From Terana coerulea (Eukaryota > Basidiomycota > Agaricomycetes > Polyporales > Phanerochaetaceae), in NCBI GenBank assembly GCA_024811115.1, contig JAKOGH010000024.1:1-64000 (forward strand): a DNA stretch of 64,000 nucleotides, read 5' to 3'. The stretch's first letter is position 1. Every line of letters begins with the position of its first letter. The position numbers and the translations under genes are program-made. Under the pieces are notes generated by a model that had not been told where the DNA came from, did no database searches, and saw only the letters and a program-made list of their open reading frames with translations. Shown one piece after another: positions 1 to 10,276 of this stretch.

Positions 1-85
1 ATAGACAATAGGCATGTCGTGGTGGAACCTGGTAGAACAATAGAGAAGATGTGAGCAGAGCGCTTACAGTCTATCTGACTCAACA
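1..85 (-). repeat. 3' LTR, partial (inner end only)
   Basis: Positions 1-85 match 6097-6185 of the complete LTR and end at the same terminal tgactcaaca, which reads TGTTGAGTCA on the coding strand. In these roughly 88 bases the two LTRs differ at a few places, mostly by small gaps and not by C-to-T changes. The rest of this LTR lies left of the window. Confidence 0.9.
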
Positions 86-97
86 CTCCTCCCTAAC
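86..97 (-). other. Polypurine tract of the copia element
   Basis: Directly inside the 3' LTR the minus strand reads TTAGGGAGGAG and then the TGTTG start of the LTR. A purine run touching the 3' LTR is the usual plus-strand priming site, so it supports the LTR boundary and the orientation. Confidence 0.75.
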
Positions 98-173
98 CTA
101 GCACGGCGTATTGCCTGCGCTGGTTTAGTCGCGCTAGTTAGCAGCGTCGAAGTCCGAGCATTGGTCGAACTTC

Positions 174-3100
174 TCAATCTTGACCTGCCCAGATTCTTGG
201 TAAAGATATCTGCGGGATTATCAACGCCAGGTACGAAGAGTACTTGACGTGGCCAGCTTCGGCTGACATCGCGAATGTAGTGGTAGCGAATGTCGATGTG
301 CTTAGTGCGCTTTTCAGTAACCGGGATTTTCCGGAGACGAATAGAAGCGCCCTGGTTGTCGCTGCAGATGGTACTACCGAAGTTGTAACCAGTTCAGAGA
401 GGATATTTCGAATCCACATGACTTCTCGGGAGCAGTCGCTGAGTGCCATGTATTCGGCATCTTTAGTCGACGTTGCTACAGGACTTCGTGCGAAAGAGCT
501 CAGGTTAAAGGCTCCTCCTGCAAGCATTAGCAGGAAGCCAGTCTGAGCGGCGGTTGGAAGCAGCCGCCCAATCTGCATCGGTGTACGCCACCAAGCCTAA
601 CAGGAAGAGCCGTCATACTCGAGTGTATTACGAGTGCCTGACAGGTAGCGGCAGATGTACAGCGCTGTTCGGTGGTCTTCGGACGGGTTCGCGAACTGTG
701 CGAGCTTTGTGACAGCGTACGCAATGTCCAGGTCGTGTACCGAGCATGATATAAAGTGAGCCTATCGCAATTTGGAAACGGCTCTGGCGAGCTTTGTTTA
801 GCTCTCCCATTAGGTTGAGGATATAGCCTCAGGAAGCGGAGTCTTTGCCATTTTGGCATTGGTCTGTCGCAGCGTTCGAGTACCTTGTCAGGTAGGCGCA
901 TTGATCAATCGCGATCTTGTCGCCGACTCGTTGTATGCGCATGCGCAGAAACTCCTTTACGTCGCCCGCTCCACGCACTCATCGTTGCATGAAGGACTCC
1001 TTTTCTTGGAGTACTTTGCTTGCTGGCGTCCGGCGAATATAGCGTCGTCAATAGACTACGGCGATGACCATGTCGTTGCCTGCGCCTTTGACGTATACGC
1101 CAGCATCGGACTTCAGTCTTTTGAAGCCGAGCTCAGCCATAGACTTGCTAAGGGCTTTCCACCAGGACAGTCCTGCCTGCTTAAGCCCAGTAAAGGGCGC
1201 GACGGAGAGACAAGCACCATGTGCTTTTTCCTTGAGCAGGAAAGCCATCGGGTTGTTCCATGTAGATCTCCTCATCTAACAGTCCGTACAAATATGCGTT
1301 GCGCGCATCGAGGCCAGTAAGAAAGAAGCCTTGAGTCGCAAGAGCAAGTCACGAATCTAACGGTTTCAAACCGTGCGACTGGAGAAGATTTTGTCATAGT
1401 CGATTCCTCAATTTGAGAGAAGCCGCGAGCTACAAGTGCGCTTTCTTTCGACCATCTGATTTTCATCAAAAACCCATCGGTTCTTTAATGACGCGTTTGC
1501 CTTTCGGCCGCGGGCGGGATTGAAACGCCTCTTTTGCTTAATGCATCGAGCTCATCTTTGCATGCAGCGCCATTCTACCTGCTGTTTTGCAGGCAGGCGG
1601 TTTATGTCACGTAAAGTCCAGTCTCGGACTGAAGACTTTGTTCGCGTCAGGATCGACTGCTTGGGCAAGCAAATAATTGTAGAAATTTACTCCCCTTCCT
1701 CGGCACAGTCGTGCCAGTACGTCATCCTGACACTGGGCTTTCGCTTCCAGAGTGTCTCCAGGTGGGCTCAGTGATATCAGGAACAGGTTCGAGCTGTTCG
1801 GATGTAGAAGAACTAGCAGGACGTGTGGCGGGGACACTGTCGGGCTGCTTGCTAGACTGACCGCGCTTCTTGGTAGCTAACCTTGGTGGGCTTGGTCTAG
1901 CCAGTCTGCTTTTCCCGAACTACGGATACCTCTATCGGCCACCTAAAATCCGTGACGGTCGCATGACTGGTCGTATACGGAGCCTGGATTTTGACTGGGA
2001 TCCTTCGTGCCCGAGTCTACGCCGCGGCCAGCGGGAATAACTGGTGGTGCCAGTACCTGTGGATCTTCTGCGGGTGGTGTCGCCTGCGAGGCGGACTCGG
2101 GCTACGCCCAACAGGGGGCTTAGGGGTTGAACCGTCGTTCGGCCCGCTCGGTCTCTTTTTGGTGGAAGGAGGGTTAGGACGAGTGCAGCTCGCCGTTTAG
2201 GCGGTGGCGCATCGTCGTCACTATCGTCTGATCCTGCACCTTGCGAAGACTCACTGTCGTTCGCATTTTGGTGTTTGCGCGCAGGGCGGGTCAGGCCGCG
2301 CGGGCATTTGCCATCGGGACAACAGGGAAATAAGTTTCGCACCACTCGATTTGAGTTGGCGAAAGCAGCGTTGTTGGGTCCTCTCATGAAGGTCAAGCCG
2401 TGCTCGTCGTGTCCGATGTATGTCATCATTTCGGACTTAGGCTGTAGTTTCTTTCGAACATCGGCAGGGATAAAAACCCATGCGCCAAATCGCGGATGTT
2501 ATCAGCGTGGTTTTCGCTCCGTGAGTGCCTCATGGCGTAACCCATTTTAATCGTGAAACGGGAGTGCGGTTGTAAAGCACTGTAGCGTGCATAACCAAAT
2601 TCCACCGTAGGAGGGATGCAAGCTGTAGCGCATAGCCTCGGCTTTGTGTGAGGGTTCGATTGAACCGCTCAGCGCGTCCATTCTGCTGTGGAGTATGAGG
2701 AACGCTAGTTAGGATTTTAATCCTTCGTCCTTTAGCATTTGAATGAATGCGTTTGATTTATATTCTCCCCCTGCATCCGACATCCAGCTCTCGACATTTG
2801 CTTTATGCTGGTTTTGAACCATATAAGAAAGTTTTTTGTCGCTTGGATGGCGACGGATTCTTGCCAGAGCAAATAATAATGCATGCGACGTATAATCATC
2901 GACAAAGGTGATGATATACTGTATCGGTGATATGAATCAGAATGGGGTTCTTCAGTCACTGTGAATGAGCTCAAAAGGTCAGCGATGCTCGTCGAGGCGT
3001 TGGCGGGAAAGCGATGCATCTTCCTTTGTGCGCAGCTGAGAGCAGGGTGAGTCCGACTTGTTATAGTCGAAATCAGGACATTCCGTTGTTGCTGACGGAA

Positions 3101-3640
3101 GTTGACGTAGGATCAGCTCGGAGGGATGTCCAAAAACGTCTATGCATTATTCGTGCGAGACTAGCGCAAGGCCGTCTCGGTCAGTCTAAATAGTACACTG
3201 TTGCATTTGGGTAAAGCGGCATGAATTGCAATAATTCCTGGCGATTATCACCGTCAGGATTTTCGAGTGGTTTGCGTCACCCTCAGTGCCGGTTCTGTCG
3301 TAGCAGCTGGCCGAGCGAGATTAGATTCGTCCTTTTGTGAAGGCATGAGTCGAACATTTTCAGTAAGACTTTAATCGTTCTACTTGTCGCGCTAGGACGG
3401 TAGTTGATAATGAGTCACCTTCGCCAGAGATAGTTACATGCCCATTAGCCGTTTGAGCGACAATTGGGTCAATGTTGCGCAAGTTGCGCAATAAACTTCT
3501 TTGACCGGTGAAGTGGAAAGAGCAGCTCCTGGTCGAGCAGCCAATCGCTTGATTTTGCAAGGTTTTCCTTTGCAGCTCGACACGCGTTAAATAACTTATT
3601 GTGCACACATCGGTCTGGTAATTGAAGGAATCAGCTCCAT
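174..3640 (-). pseudogene. Copia pol remnant (protease, integrase, RT, RNase H), broken
   Basis: Short minus-strand stretches match copia Pol. RNase H at about 450-530 has the TKDAEYMALSDCSREVMW signature. RT at about 1050-1190 has GLKQAGLSWW and then VIAVVY. The frame is lost exactly at the catalytic YVDD-type motif near 1050, where the Asp-Asp codons follow in another frame. Integrase-like text at about 2730-3020 includes SVAIQATKNFLIWFKTSIKQ, and the pre-integrase part reads FGHPSELILRQLP near 3.1 kb. A protease-proximal segment near 3.4-3.55 kb includes VAQTANGHVTISGEG. Many frameshifts and stops separate these pieces. No functional product is expected. Confidence 0.85.
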
Positions 3641-3789
3641 TCAATACAGTAGCATACATGTGGTATCTGCTATCCAGCCCGCCGAGACACTGCCTGTCGG
3701 CTGCAAGAGTATCGGTCAGTGGGATGCACGAGTGCAGAGTTAGAGGGCGATACTCGAAATGCAGATGATGTCTGGTGGATCTCGATCGT

Positions 3790-5654
3790 CCATCAGGCAT
3801 CCGTGGGCAATTCGTCGACGTCGCTGTCGTTGTCCTCGTTCCAGAGGGACACGGCGTCACCGATGTCGGGGTGGTCGCGGGCGTCAAGCCATCCTCCTGT
3901 CGAAGCTGACATTTGCATGTCGACCTCGTCGGACCAGATGATCGGCGAGGATTCGCGCGAGCTGCGCTTGGCGGGGCGAGAGGAGCTGCCCTCGACGAAC
4001 TCTGGCTCAGCAAACTTGCGTTTGAGAGCGGCGTTGTTCGAGTCGATGCGGGCGTCGAGCTCAGCAATGCGAGCATCGAGCATGCGCTCGGCGTAGTCGA
4101 GGTCGGCCTGTTTGGCGCGGCGAGCCTTTCCGCGGCCTCATCTGGCGGCGGTGGCGGCGGACTTCGCTCTCCTGGGCGGTGGCCAGCAGCGAAGCTGGTG
4201 TCGCTCCCAGTCGAGCGTGCCGCGGCCTTACAGTCGAGGTTGAGCCGCTATTCGAGCGGCGTTCTTGTCCGCGATCCACTGCTTGTGAGCAAGCTTGCGG
4301 AGCTCTGTGGCCTCGCGAAGCTGGGCGCTATGCAGAGAGTCTGAGTACTCGTCGTCCTCGTCGAGAATTGCTAACAATTTAGTTAGCATGGGAGATCGTC
4401 GAGTGAACTCCTGTTGGAGTTCTAACTCACGGACGGCGTTCGCAGATTGCGGTGCTCAATATCGCATGGCGTCGGCAGCGGTGAGCATTGTGCTCGTTGG
4501 CGTCGATAACCTCTCGAGGGTCGGGATGCGCTCGCAGGACCGGCGACTCAAGCTTCTCGGCAAGGGATAGTGCCTTGCGGAGCGGGGAGGGACTGGTTGC
4601 TTCAGGTAGAGCTCGCGCTCTCCAGCCGATGCGAGACTGAATTTCTTCGGCCTCGGATTTGGGGAGAGCGGGATGTCGAGGGCAAAGTCGTTCAACGCCG
4701 GTATGACCAGGGCGGCGATGTAGGAGTGGCCAGTGGTCGGCATTCTGGGCTTTTCCGCTTGCCGCGCGCTTGCCGCGCTGGGTCTCTTCCCTTGCCGTTG
4801 CCGGCACCGTCCTGCTGCTGCTGCTGCCTTCGGGCGCTGCTGCTGCGCATCTGCTGCTGCCGTTAGGCTGCTGCTGAACTGGGGGTCCCCTGCACTTGGC
4901 AGCGGCGGTGAGCGTTTAGCAGACTCGGTCTGCTTGCGCTGGCCACCGGAAAGCTTTCGCTGCTCCCATGCAGCGATGAGCTGCCTCCATGTGCCTGGGA
5001 TCAGGGGCCCCGGCCGGTAGGAGTTTGCGATGTGTCTACCATCTTTTGGTTCAGCGTGGTGACGGTGGCGATGTGCTTACCATACCTGGTGTCTTTTGGA
5101 AATGAGGAGCATCAGGTGTATGTAATCGTCCACAGACGCATGCGCTCGCGTCTAGGCGGTCGACATGTGCTGGATCTTGGCGGCCGCGGGTGCTGGAGAC
5201 TGATCCTCGGGAGGCGAGTTTCCAGGGAGGGCCTGAAGTCAGCGTAGGCCGTGCAGAGTGTTCTGGGTGTAGGTGTTCTGCAAGGACTCGTACAGGGCCT
5301 TGGCTGTCGTCTCGTTCTTCACTGACTGTCCGATCCTGGTATGTCAAGCGAAGGCGGATAAAGCCCATGGCCTCGGAGGTCGTCATTGATCCAGTCGTCG
5401 AGCTTGTCGACGGCCCTAGAGTGCTCATGCTCGTTGCCGGGTGCACCGCCGGCTGGCGAAGCTCAGCGGTGGTTGGAGTGGCGAGGTGAAGCGGGAGCTG
5501 CCGGGACAGTGCGGAATAAAACCGGCACCGTCGGCTGGGTCGTCAAGAGCTGACGAGATGCCTGAGTGCCCAGGAACGACGTCAAGGTGTCGTTCCAGTG
5601 CTCCCAGTTGGTTCCGTCGAGGACGGGGACAAGCTTCTCGAGTGAGGAAGACAT
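3790..5654 (-). pseudogene. Copia gag-like remnant
   Basis: The minus strand opens at an ATG at 5654 with MSSSLEKLVPVLDGTNWEHW, the usual start of copia Gag in fungi (a short acidic lead and then LDGTNW). Downstream the frame breaks, and charged low-complexity segments follow, for example LDARIAELDARIDSNNAAL near 4.0-4.08 kb. A CTG/CAG-rich microsatellite interrupts it near 4810-4880. No zinc knuckle was recognised. The coding potential is ruined. Confidence 0.65.
4805..4880. repeat. CTG-rich microsatellite inside the retroelement
   Basis: Runs of (ctg)n broken by cgttag and similar steps. Simple-sequence expansion within the gag remnant. Confidence 0.7.
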
Positions 5655-5880
5655 TGTTGAGTTCTGTAGGGACAGAACAGTCAGTACAATGTACTGACCT
5701 GGCTTTAACCAAGGAGGGGCCCCAAAGAGCACCCTCGTGCCTGCTCAGCTTGCTAGGCGCTAGACGGTGCGCTAAGTAGCGCAACCGTCACGCACGATGG
5801 CAGCGAGTAGATACAGGCGAAGTCTACCAAATGAGCTGGTTGTTGCTGCCAGTGACGGGCGCTAATCAACCGCGTCATCG

Positions 5881-5892
5881 GGGCTCATAACC
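5881..5892 (-). other. Putative primer-binding site matching initiator tRNA-Met anticodon arm
   Basis: Immediately inside the 5' LTR the plus strand is gggctcataacc, so the element reads GGTTATGAGCCC directly after the LTR's CA end. GGGCTCATAACC is the sequence of the anticodon stem-loop of eukaryotic initiator tRNA-Met. Copia of Drosophila is known to prime from a 5' half fragment of that tRNA and not from its 3' CCA end. The same mode is inferred here. Confidence 0.7.
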
Positions 5893-6185
5893 TGTAGAAG
5901 TGCAGCGTATACAGCGGCGTACACTCCTACCGAGGCCTAGAGGAAGCTAGGATGGTTACTCACCTGTAGGTTGATTGATACACACGTTAGTGGTTTGAGA
6001 GTTGTAAGAGTCTTATTAGAGTATGGCGCAGAGGGCTGCCTTATATACAATACTGGGTGGCTGTACTACAAACAGACACAAATAGGTACCAGGACAATAG
6101 ACAATAGGCATCGTCATGGTGGAACCTGGTAGAACAATAGAGAAGATGTGAGCAGAGCGCTTACGGCGTCTATCCTGACTCAACA
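5893..6185 (-). repeat. 5' LTR, complete (293 bp, TG...CA)
   Basis: Bounded by TGTAGAAG at 5893 and CTCAACA at 6185, so it begins TGTTG and ends CTACA on the element's strand with short inverted ends. Its outer 89 bases match the left-edge LTR fragment. It should carry the element's promoter and polyadenylation signals, but none is distinctive enough to call. Confidence 0.88.
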
Positions 6186-6606
6186 GCTCCCTCCCAGTCT
6201 TACAGTCGACCGTACTCGCGCGCGATCCATGGTACACGCCCGATGAAGGTCTGCTTCGGATTGGGGGTGCGCTTCAGCGACGTGATGGGCTACGCCCGTA
6301 CGGATCGGGCTGGTGAAGCCGGAGGAGATCCTCCTCAGCGATGGGCTCAGCAAAAGCTTGATTAAAAGCATGCAGGGCATCGCGTGGCTGCACGCAGAAA
6401 CGGCGCTCAAGAATGTTACCGACACACGGTATATCTATCTGCGCAAGCCCATTCATCGCGAATACGACACAGTCATTGCACTGTATGGCAATTATTCGAA
6501 GGATCACGACGAGCTGCAGGAACAGGACGAGAAGGAAGTTCTCCAGATCATCAGGGAGGAGTTACATCTCCCAGATGACTGCCAGCCAATGTGGTACTAC
6601 TTTTGA
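6186..6606 (+). pseudogene. 3' part of tandem copy 1 of a small acidic protein, split by the retrotransposon
   Basis: This stretch is clearly similar to 7533-7959 of the intact neighbour. Both share ctccctccc at the break point, then a Gly-Leu-Gly-Val segment, and then an open stretch (6313-6606) with TRYIYLRKPIHREYDTVIAL and PMWYYF at the end. Upstream of 6313 it has at least two frame shifts relative to the intact copy. Its first exon and promoter must lie left of the window, beyond the LTR element. It is a pseudogene both by insertion and by frame damage. Product family unknown. Confidence 0.85.
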
Positions 6607-6639
6607 ACGACATTGATGTTGTCCTATCACCCCTGTATA

Positions 6640-6970
6640 CTCCGTTTACACCTGTATGGCATCGAGTCACTTTCTAGCATAGTACAGCCCCTTCCGATCG
6701 GAATCTTAACCTCTGTCTTGTACATTATCTCGGTTCTTAAGTCTCTTTAGAATGTGTACAACATTGATAAGATATTACGCATGCATATATCTCATGCCTG
6801 GCGATCTCTGAGGTGGTAAGGCTGGACTTCACTCTAGACAGAAGGCAGGACTAAGTGAAATTTCGCCACAACATGTCCTGGTGAGGACTCAGGAGGTGCA
6901 TTCGGAGGTCTGCCAGTGCCTAGTAATACTAATTCAAGTCCGGAGGCCTGTTCCGGGCCCTTGTGGCGTA
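6640..6970 (+). repeat. Tandem-duplication arm 1 (3' flank of copy 1)
   Basis: Matches 8340-8646. Shared blocks include tacattatctcggttctta, catatatctcatgcctgg and gacagaaggca, with many point differences. The duplication unit therefore included the gene and several hundred bases of its 3' flank. The 6607-6640 and 6970-7309 remainder holds no gene that I can see except the promoter of the next copy. Confidence 0.8.
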
Positions 6971-7162
6971 CGCCTACTGAGCGCTGAGCCATCACGCGCA
7001 CGCGTACGTGGCGATCGATACTAGATATGTGTTAACCATGGAATGACTTCAGGTTGCGAAGAGTTTGTTCACATGCATCCTAAGTCATTCGACATGTACA
7101 CAAGACTCGAGCATGTATAGTACGCAGCCAATGGTATCATGTAGCATGCCAGTGGCGAGTGC

Positions 7163-7170
7163 CCTATAAG
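7163..7170 (+). promoter_or_regulatory. TATA-like box (with CCAAT upstream) of the 7310 gene
   Basis: cctataag lies about 140 bases upstream of the ATG at 7310, and a ccaat pentamer sits about 40 bases further up (near 7127). Position and order are those of a fungal core promoter; neither has been tested. Confidence 0.4.
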
Positions 7171-7309
7171 TGCCGGTGCCGGGCAGCCCGGAAAATTCTG
7201 GGCCATATTTAGGCGACTCCCATCAGCTCCGTTCGACAACCAATACCCTAACCACCGCCACACAACCACCACCAGCACTTTCCTGCTGCACAAAGCCGAT
7301 ACTATCGAC

Positions 7310-7959
7310 ATGTCAAAGTCAGAGTCGAATTCAGAGTTGAATGCAGAGTTGAATTCAGAGTCGGATTCAGAGTCAGATGGTGTCTCCGTGGATTACTCCG
7401 CGTACTTCTTAATCGCTCCGGACTTGGAGGTGCGTTTTCGATTACTCGCGTTAGTTGCACTCATTGACCACACGCGCACGGACGACAGGTTTTACGTGCG
7501 TACTGTGCAGAACATCCACCGTTATCCCAGCTCCCTCCCGGTCTCACAGTTGACCCCACACGCGTCGATGACCCATGGTACAACGGTCCGAGCAAGGTCT
7601 GCTACGGGCTGGGGGTGCGTCTTGACGATGTACTCGATTACGCCGTACGAATCGGGCTAGTGAAGCCGAAGGAGGCCCTCGCCAGCGACGGGTATAACAA
7701 AATAGAGATCGCAGGCCTTCAATCTCTCGCATACTACCCTGCATGCGACGCGCTAAAGACTGTCACCAACACCCGGTATCTTTATCTACGCATACCCATA
7801 CATCCCAAGTATGACACAGTCGTCGCGCTGTATGACAACTATACGAAGGACCACGACGAGTTGGAGGAAGAAGACGAGATGGAAGTTCTGCAGATCCTTA
7901 GGGAGGAGTTGCGGCTTCCGAAGGACAGCCAGCCGATGTGGTATTTCGAAGCACCATGA
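7310..7959 (+). CDS. Small acidic protein of unknown function, intact tandem copy 2
   Basis: Model: exons 7310-7429 and 7489-7959. The 59 bp intron (gtgcgt...gacag, phase 0) is needed to join the frames. The product is 196 aa. Residues 3-23 are an acidic Ser/Glu/Asn/Asp tract encoded by a degenerate 12 bp DNA repeat (gagttgaattca type). The rest is predicted soluble, with the conserved block TRYLYLRIPIHPKYDTVVAL, then an acidic helix (DELEEEDEMEV) and a PMWYFEAP end. No signal peptide or membrane segment is seen. Its broken paralogue lies at 6186-6606. I do not recognise the family. It is likely a lineage-specific fungal gene; the paralogue comparison makes coding status likely. Confidence 0.75.
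7318..7380 (+). repeat. Imperfect 12 bp coding microsatellite
   Basis: Five or so imperfect copies of a gag-t-gaattca unit encode the SES/NSEL acidic N-terminus of the 7310 gene. Copy number is likely to vary between strains. Confidence 0.65.
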
Positions 7960-8861
7960 TAATATAGACACGCGGTAGGCCGCGGGAGTGCTCGCGAAGA
8001 GTTATCCCGATGCCTACCTGGCCATGTTCAAGTTGCGGGCGCCAATATGCATGGCCAGGGGAGAAACAGCTTATACACTTGCATTCGTCCAGATGTGGGG
8101 CAAATGGGACATGAGAGCCACCAGAATACTTATTTGCTAGCTAGCTATTATTATGCACTACATTCAATACGTCTCAAACGAATATGTGAGAGCTTTACTC
8201 AGTTTCCTGGTCGACAGTTCGAAACGCATTGGCGCCGTGATTACAACATGGAAGCGCCCGTAGGCCCTTCCCTCACCAGGGGTCGAAAGCAGATAAATGC
8301 TCGCTTCGCTCGCAATTATCCCTCTGCCCTTGACTGTTCCACTATCATCTGTATGGTATCGAGTCATTATCTGGCGTAGTGCAGCCCCCTCTGACCGGAA
8401 CCTTTACCTCTGTCCTGTACATTATCTCGGTTCTTATGTAAGTATCTTTAGAACGTGTACAACTTTGTTAAGATTACGCATGTATATATCTCATGCCTGG
8501 TGATGGCTCTGAGATAGTAAGGCTGTACTTCACGGTAGACAGAAGGCAGAACTAGTAGGTGCAATTTCACCGTATACGTAACCTGAACATAATCTGGTTA
8601 GGAGGTGGATTCGGAGGACTGCTGATTCCGGACCCGTTGTGGCGTAAAGCATCTCACTGCCATCAGCATGAATGCAAACGCGTGTCGGCGCAGGTAATTT
8701 GTTCAAAGCCATTATATTCGCATCTCCGCACTACTTGACACGTGCAGGAATATCATGCCTTATAGTATCTGTCCAGGCAAACTCAACGACTGACGCCATT
8801 GGCTCTGCGCGAAGCCCCTACGTGTGCGCACTATGTTGCTGACAGACCATCGAATACTCGT
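7960..8861. other. Intergenic: extra 370 bp block and duplication arm 2
   Basis: 7960 to about 8335 has no counterpart in copy 1, where similarity resumes within about 35 bases of the stop codon. It is either an insertion here or a deletion there; no terminal inverted repeat was found. About 8340-8646 is the second arm of the tandem duplication. 8650-8861 shows nothing recognisable. Confidence 0.6.
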
Positions 8862-10276
8862 TCAATCCATCGTCTCCCGCTTTTGCGTGCTGTTCGACGA
8901 CCCGGAGGAGCTGTGAGTAGTAGCGAGCGGTCAGCCCCACATGTGCTCAGACGTCCACACGACACAACCACTCACTGGCCGAACAGGTTTTCAAAAACAT
9001 TGACAAGGCTGCTACCGATACTTGCGACGTTCGCCGCCGCGCCGAGCTTGTCGAACGGTTCAGCCTCTTTCACCGCGGCAACAGCCCGCGCAGCGATGTC
9101 GACATCGCGTAAGAGGAGATCCGGCAGAACGGAGACGATGCCTTGCACGCTGTGACCAGATCCAAGTTAGCGTCTAATATCACCTCGGCTTGATAGCCAC
9201 TTACATCGGAGACTGCAGCGCACTCTTGATAATGCCACCAATGTCCAGGGCATCGCTGGTGTTGTCGCGGCGCGCAAGGGCTTCAAGGAACTCGCGGCGT
9301 TGGCTGCTATTACTAGATGATCTACCGCGCGTTTCAGTGACTTAGCGACTATGTGCATGCCCGCTACAGTTAAGTGTAATCACCCTCCAAATAGACTCTC
9401 TACAATGTTTACACCGTCGAAAGCGATCTTGGCAAGATTACCGAGAGATTTGATGGACAATGCTTCCGAATCGCTCGCTGCAGCAGCATCGGAGGCCTCG
9501 CGACGGACGAGAGCTTCTAGAAGTTCGCCGCGGCGGGTGCTGTTAGATGATCTACCATTCAGCGCGGAGGAATCAGCCATGTGCATTGCCGGCATAGACA
9601 TGTGTGAACTCGCCCTCCAAAGATGCTTTCTATGATGTTGACACCGTCAAGGGCGATGCTGGCAAGGCTCCCAAGATTACCGAAAGACAAAGCTTCAGAG
9701 TCGCTCGTTTCAGCTCCACTAGAAGCGTCCTGGCGGGAAAGAATTTCTAAAAGTTCCCGGCGTTGGGTACTGTTGGATGATCTAACATCTAACCTTCAGC
9801 GTCATACAGTGCAGCCACATAATCGCATCCACATACCCTCCGAGCGCACTCCCGACAACGTGGACGACGTCGGGAACGATGTTCTTGAAGATCGTCTCTA
9901 ATCCGCCGAGTGAGAATGCCTCTGAGTCGCTTCGCTGGGCGGCACCGATATCACCGCCAGCATCCCGGACGGCGTTCGCCCTTGCAACAAGGTCCTCCAA
10001 CTGGACAGAAATGTCCCGTCGTGAGGTACTGTTATTTCCACCGAAGATATCATCAAATATGCCTTTGACGAACGGCGCAACGGCGGACGCTATGCTCGCC
10101 CCGCTCGCAATTTTGCTAAGGGTGCCCCCTTTCGCCAACGAGCTCAGGGGAAGGGCACCGCTTTCGTCCACAGAGGTGCCCAAAAGCTGCCCATCGACGG
10201 GCGAAGAGAGGGGTAGACTGAATGAAGGGCCGACGGATCCGACGACCGTGAGAGCAAGAATGGTAGTGACGCGCAT
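8862..10276 (-). CDS. Secreted repeat protein; each repeat is an exon and carries a dibasic (Kex2-type) site
   Basis: Model (minus): 10276-9837, 9781-9614, 9551-9384, 9321-9205, 9149-8976, 8910-8862, giving 371 aa with all phases consistent. Residues 1-22 are a signal peptide (MRVTTILALTVVGSVGPSFS). From about residue 98 a unit recurs. It opens SSNST-x-RR-E-LLE, continues with an acidic SDSEALS patch, an amphipathic helix, and closes IFGG. Exons 2 and 3 are both exactly 168 bp (56 aa) with introns falling at the same FGG/SSNST joint. Five units carry RR or KR after an NST glycosylation sequon, so Kex2 cleavage into about 50-residue peptides is possible. Intron 2 appears to use a GC-AG boundary (gcgagt at 9613). 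No modifying enzymes lie nearby. Function unknown. Confidence 0.8.

Larger units (their letters stand above)
1..6185 (-). mobile_element. Decayed Ty1/copia-type LTR retrotransposon (left LTR cut by window edge)
   Basis: The element reads on the minus strand. A 293 bp LTR lies at 5893-6185, and the inner end of the second LTR is at 1-85. Inside, the order from right to left is gag-like start (5654), protease-like remnant (about 3.4-3.6 kb), integrase-like remnant (about 2.7-3.3 kb), reverse transcriptase (about 1.0-1.3 kb) and RNase H (about 0.2-0.5 kb). Integrase before RT is the copia order. Every pol segment is in a different frame or carries stops, so the copy is not autonomous. It lies inside a tandemly duplicated small gene whose 3' part continues at 6186. 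The 5 bases after the LTR (gctcc) should be one target-site duplicate, but the partner is outside the window. Confidence 0.92.

Noticed and set aside
8862..10276. Calling the repeat protein a dikaritin/RiPP precursor cluster
   Set aside because: Dibasic sites and a signal peptide fit, but repeats are long, the putative cores are not short cyclisable peptides, and no DUF3328/UstY or tyrosinase gene is present.
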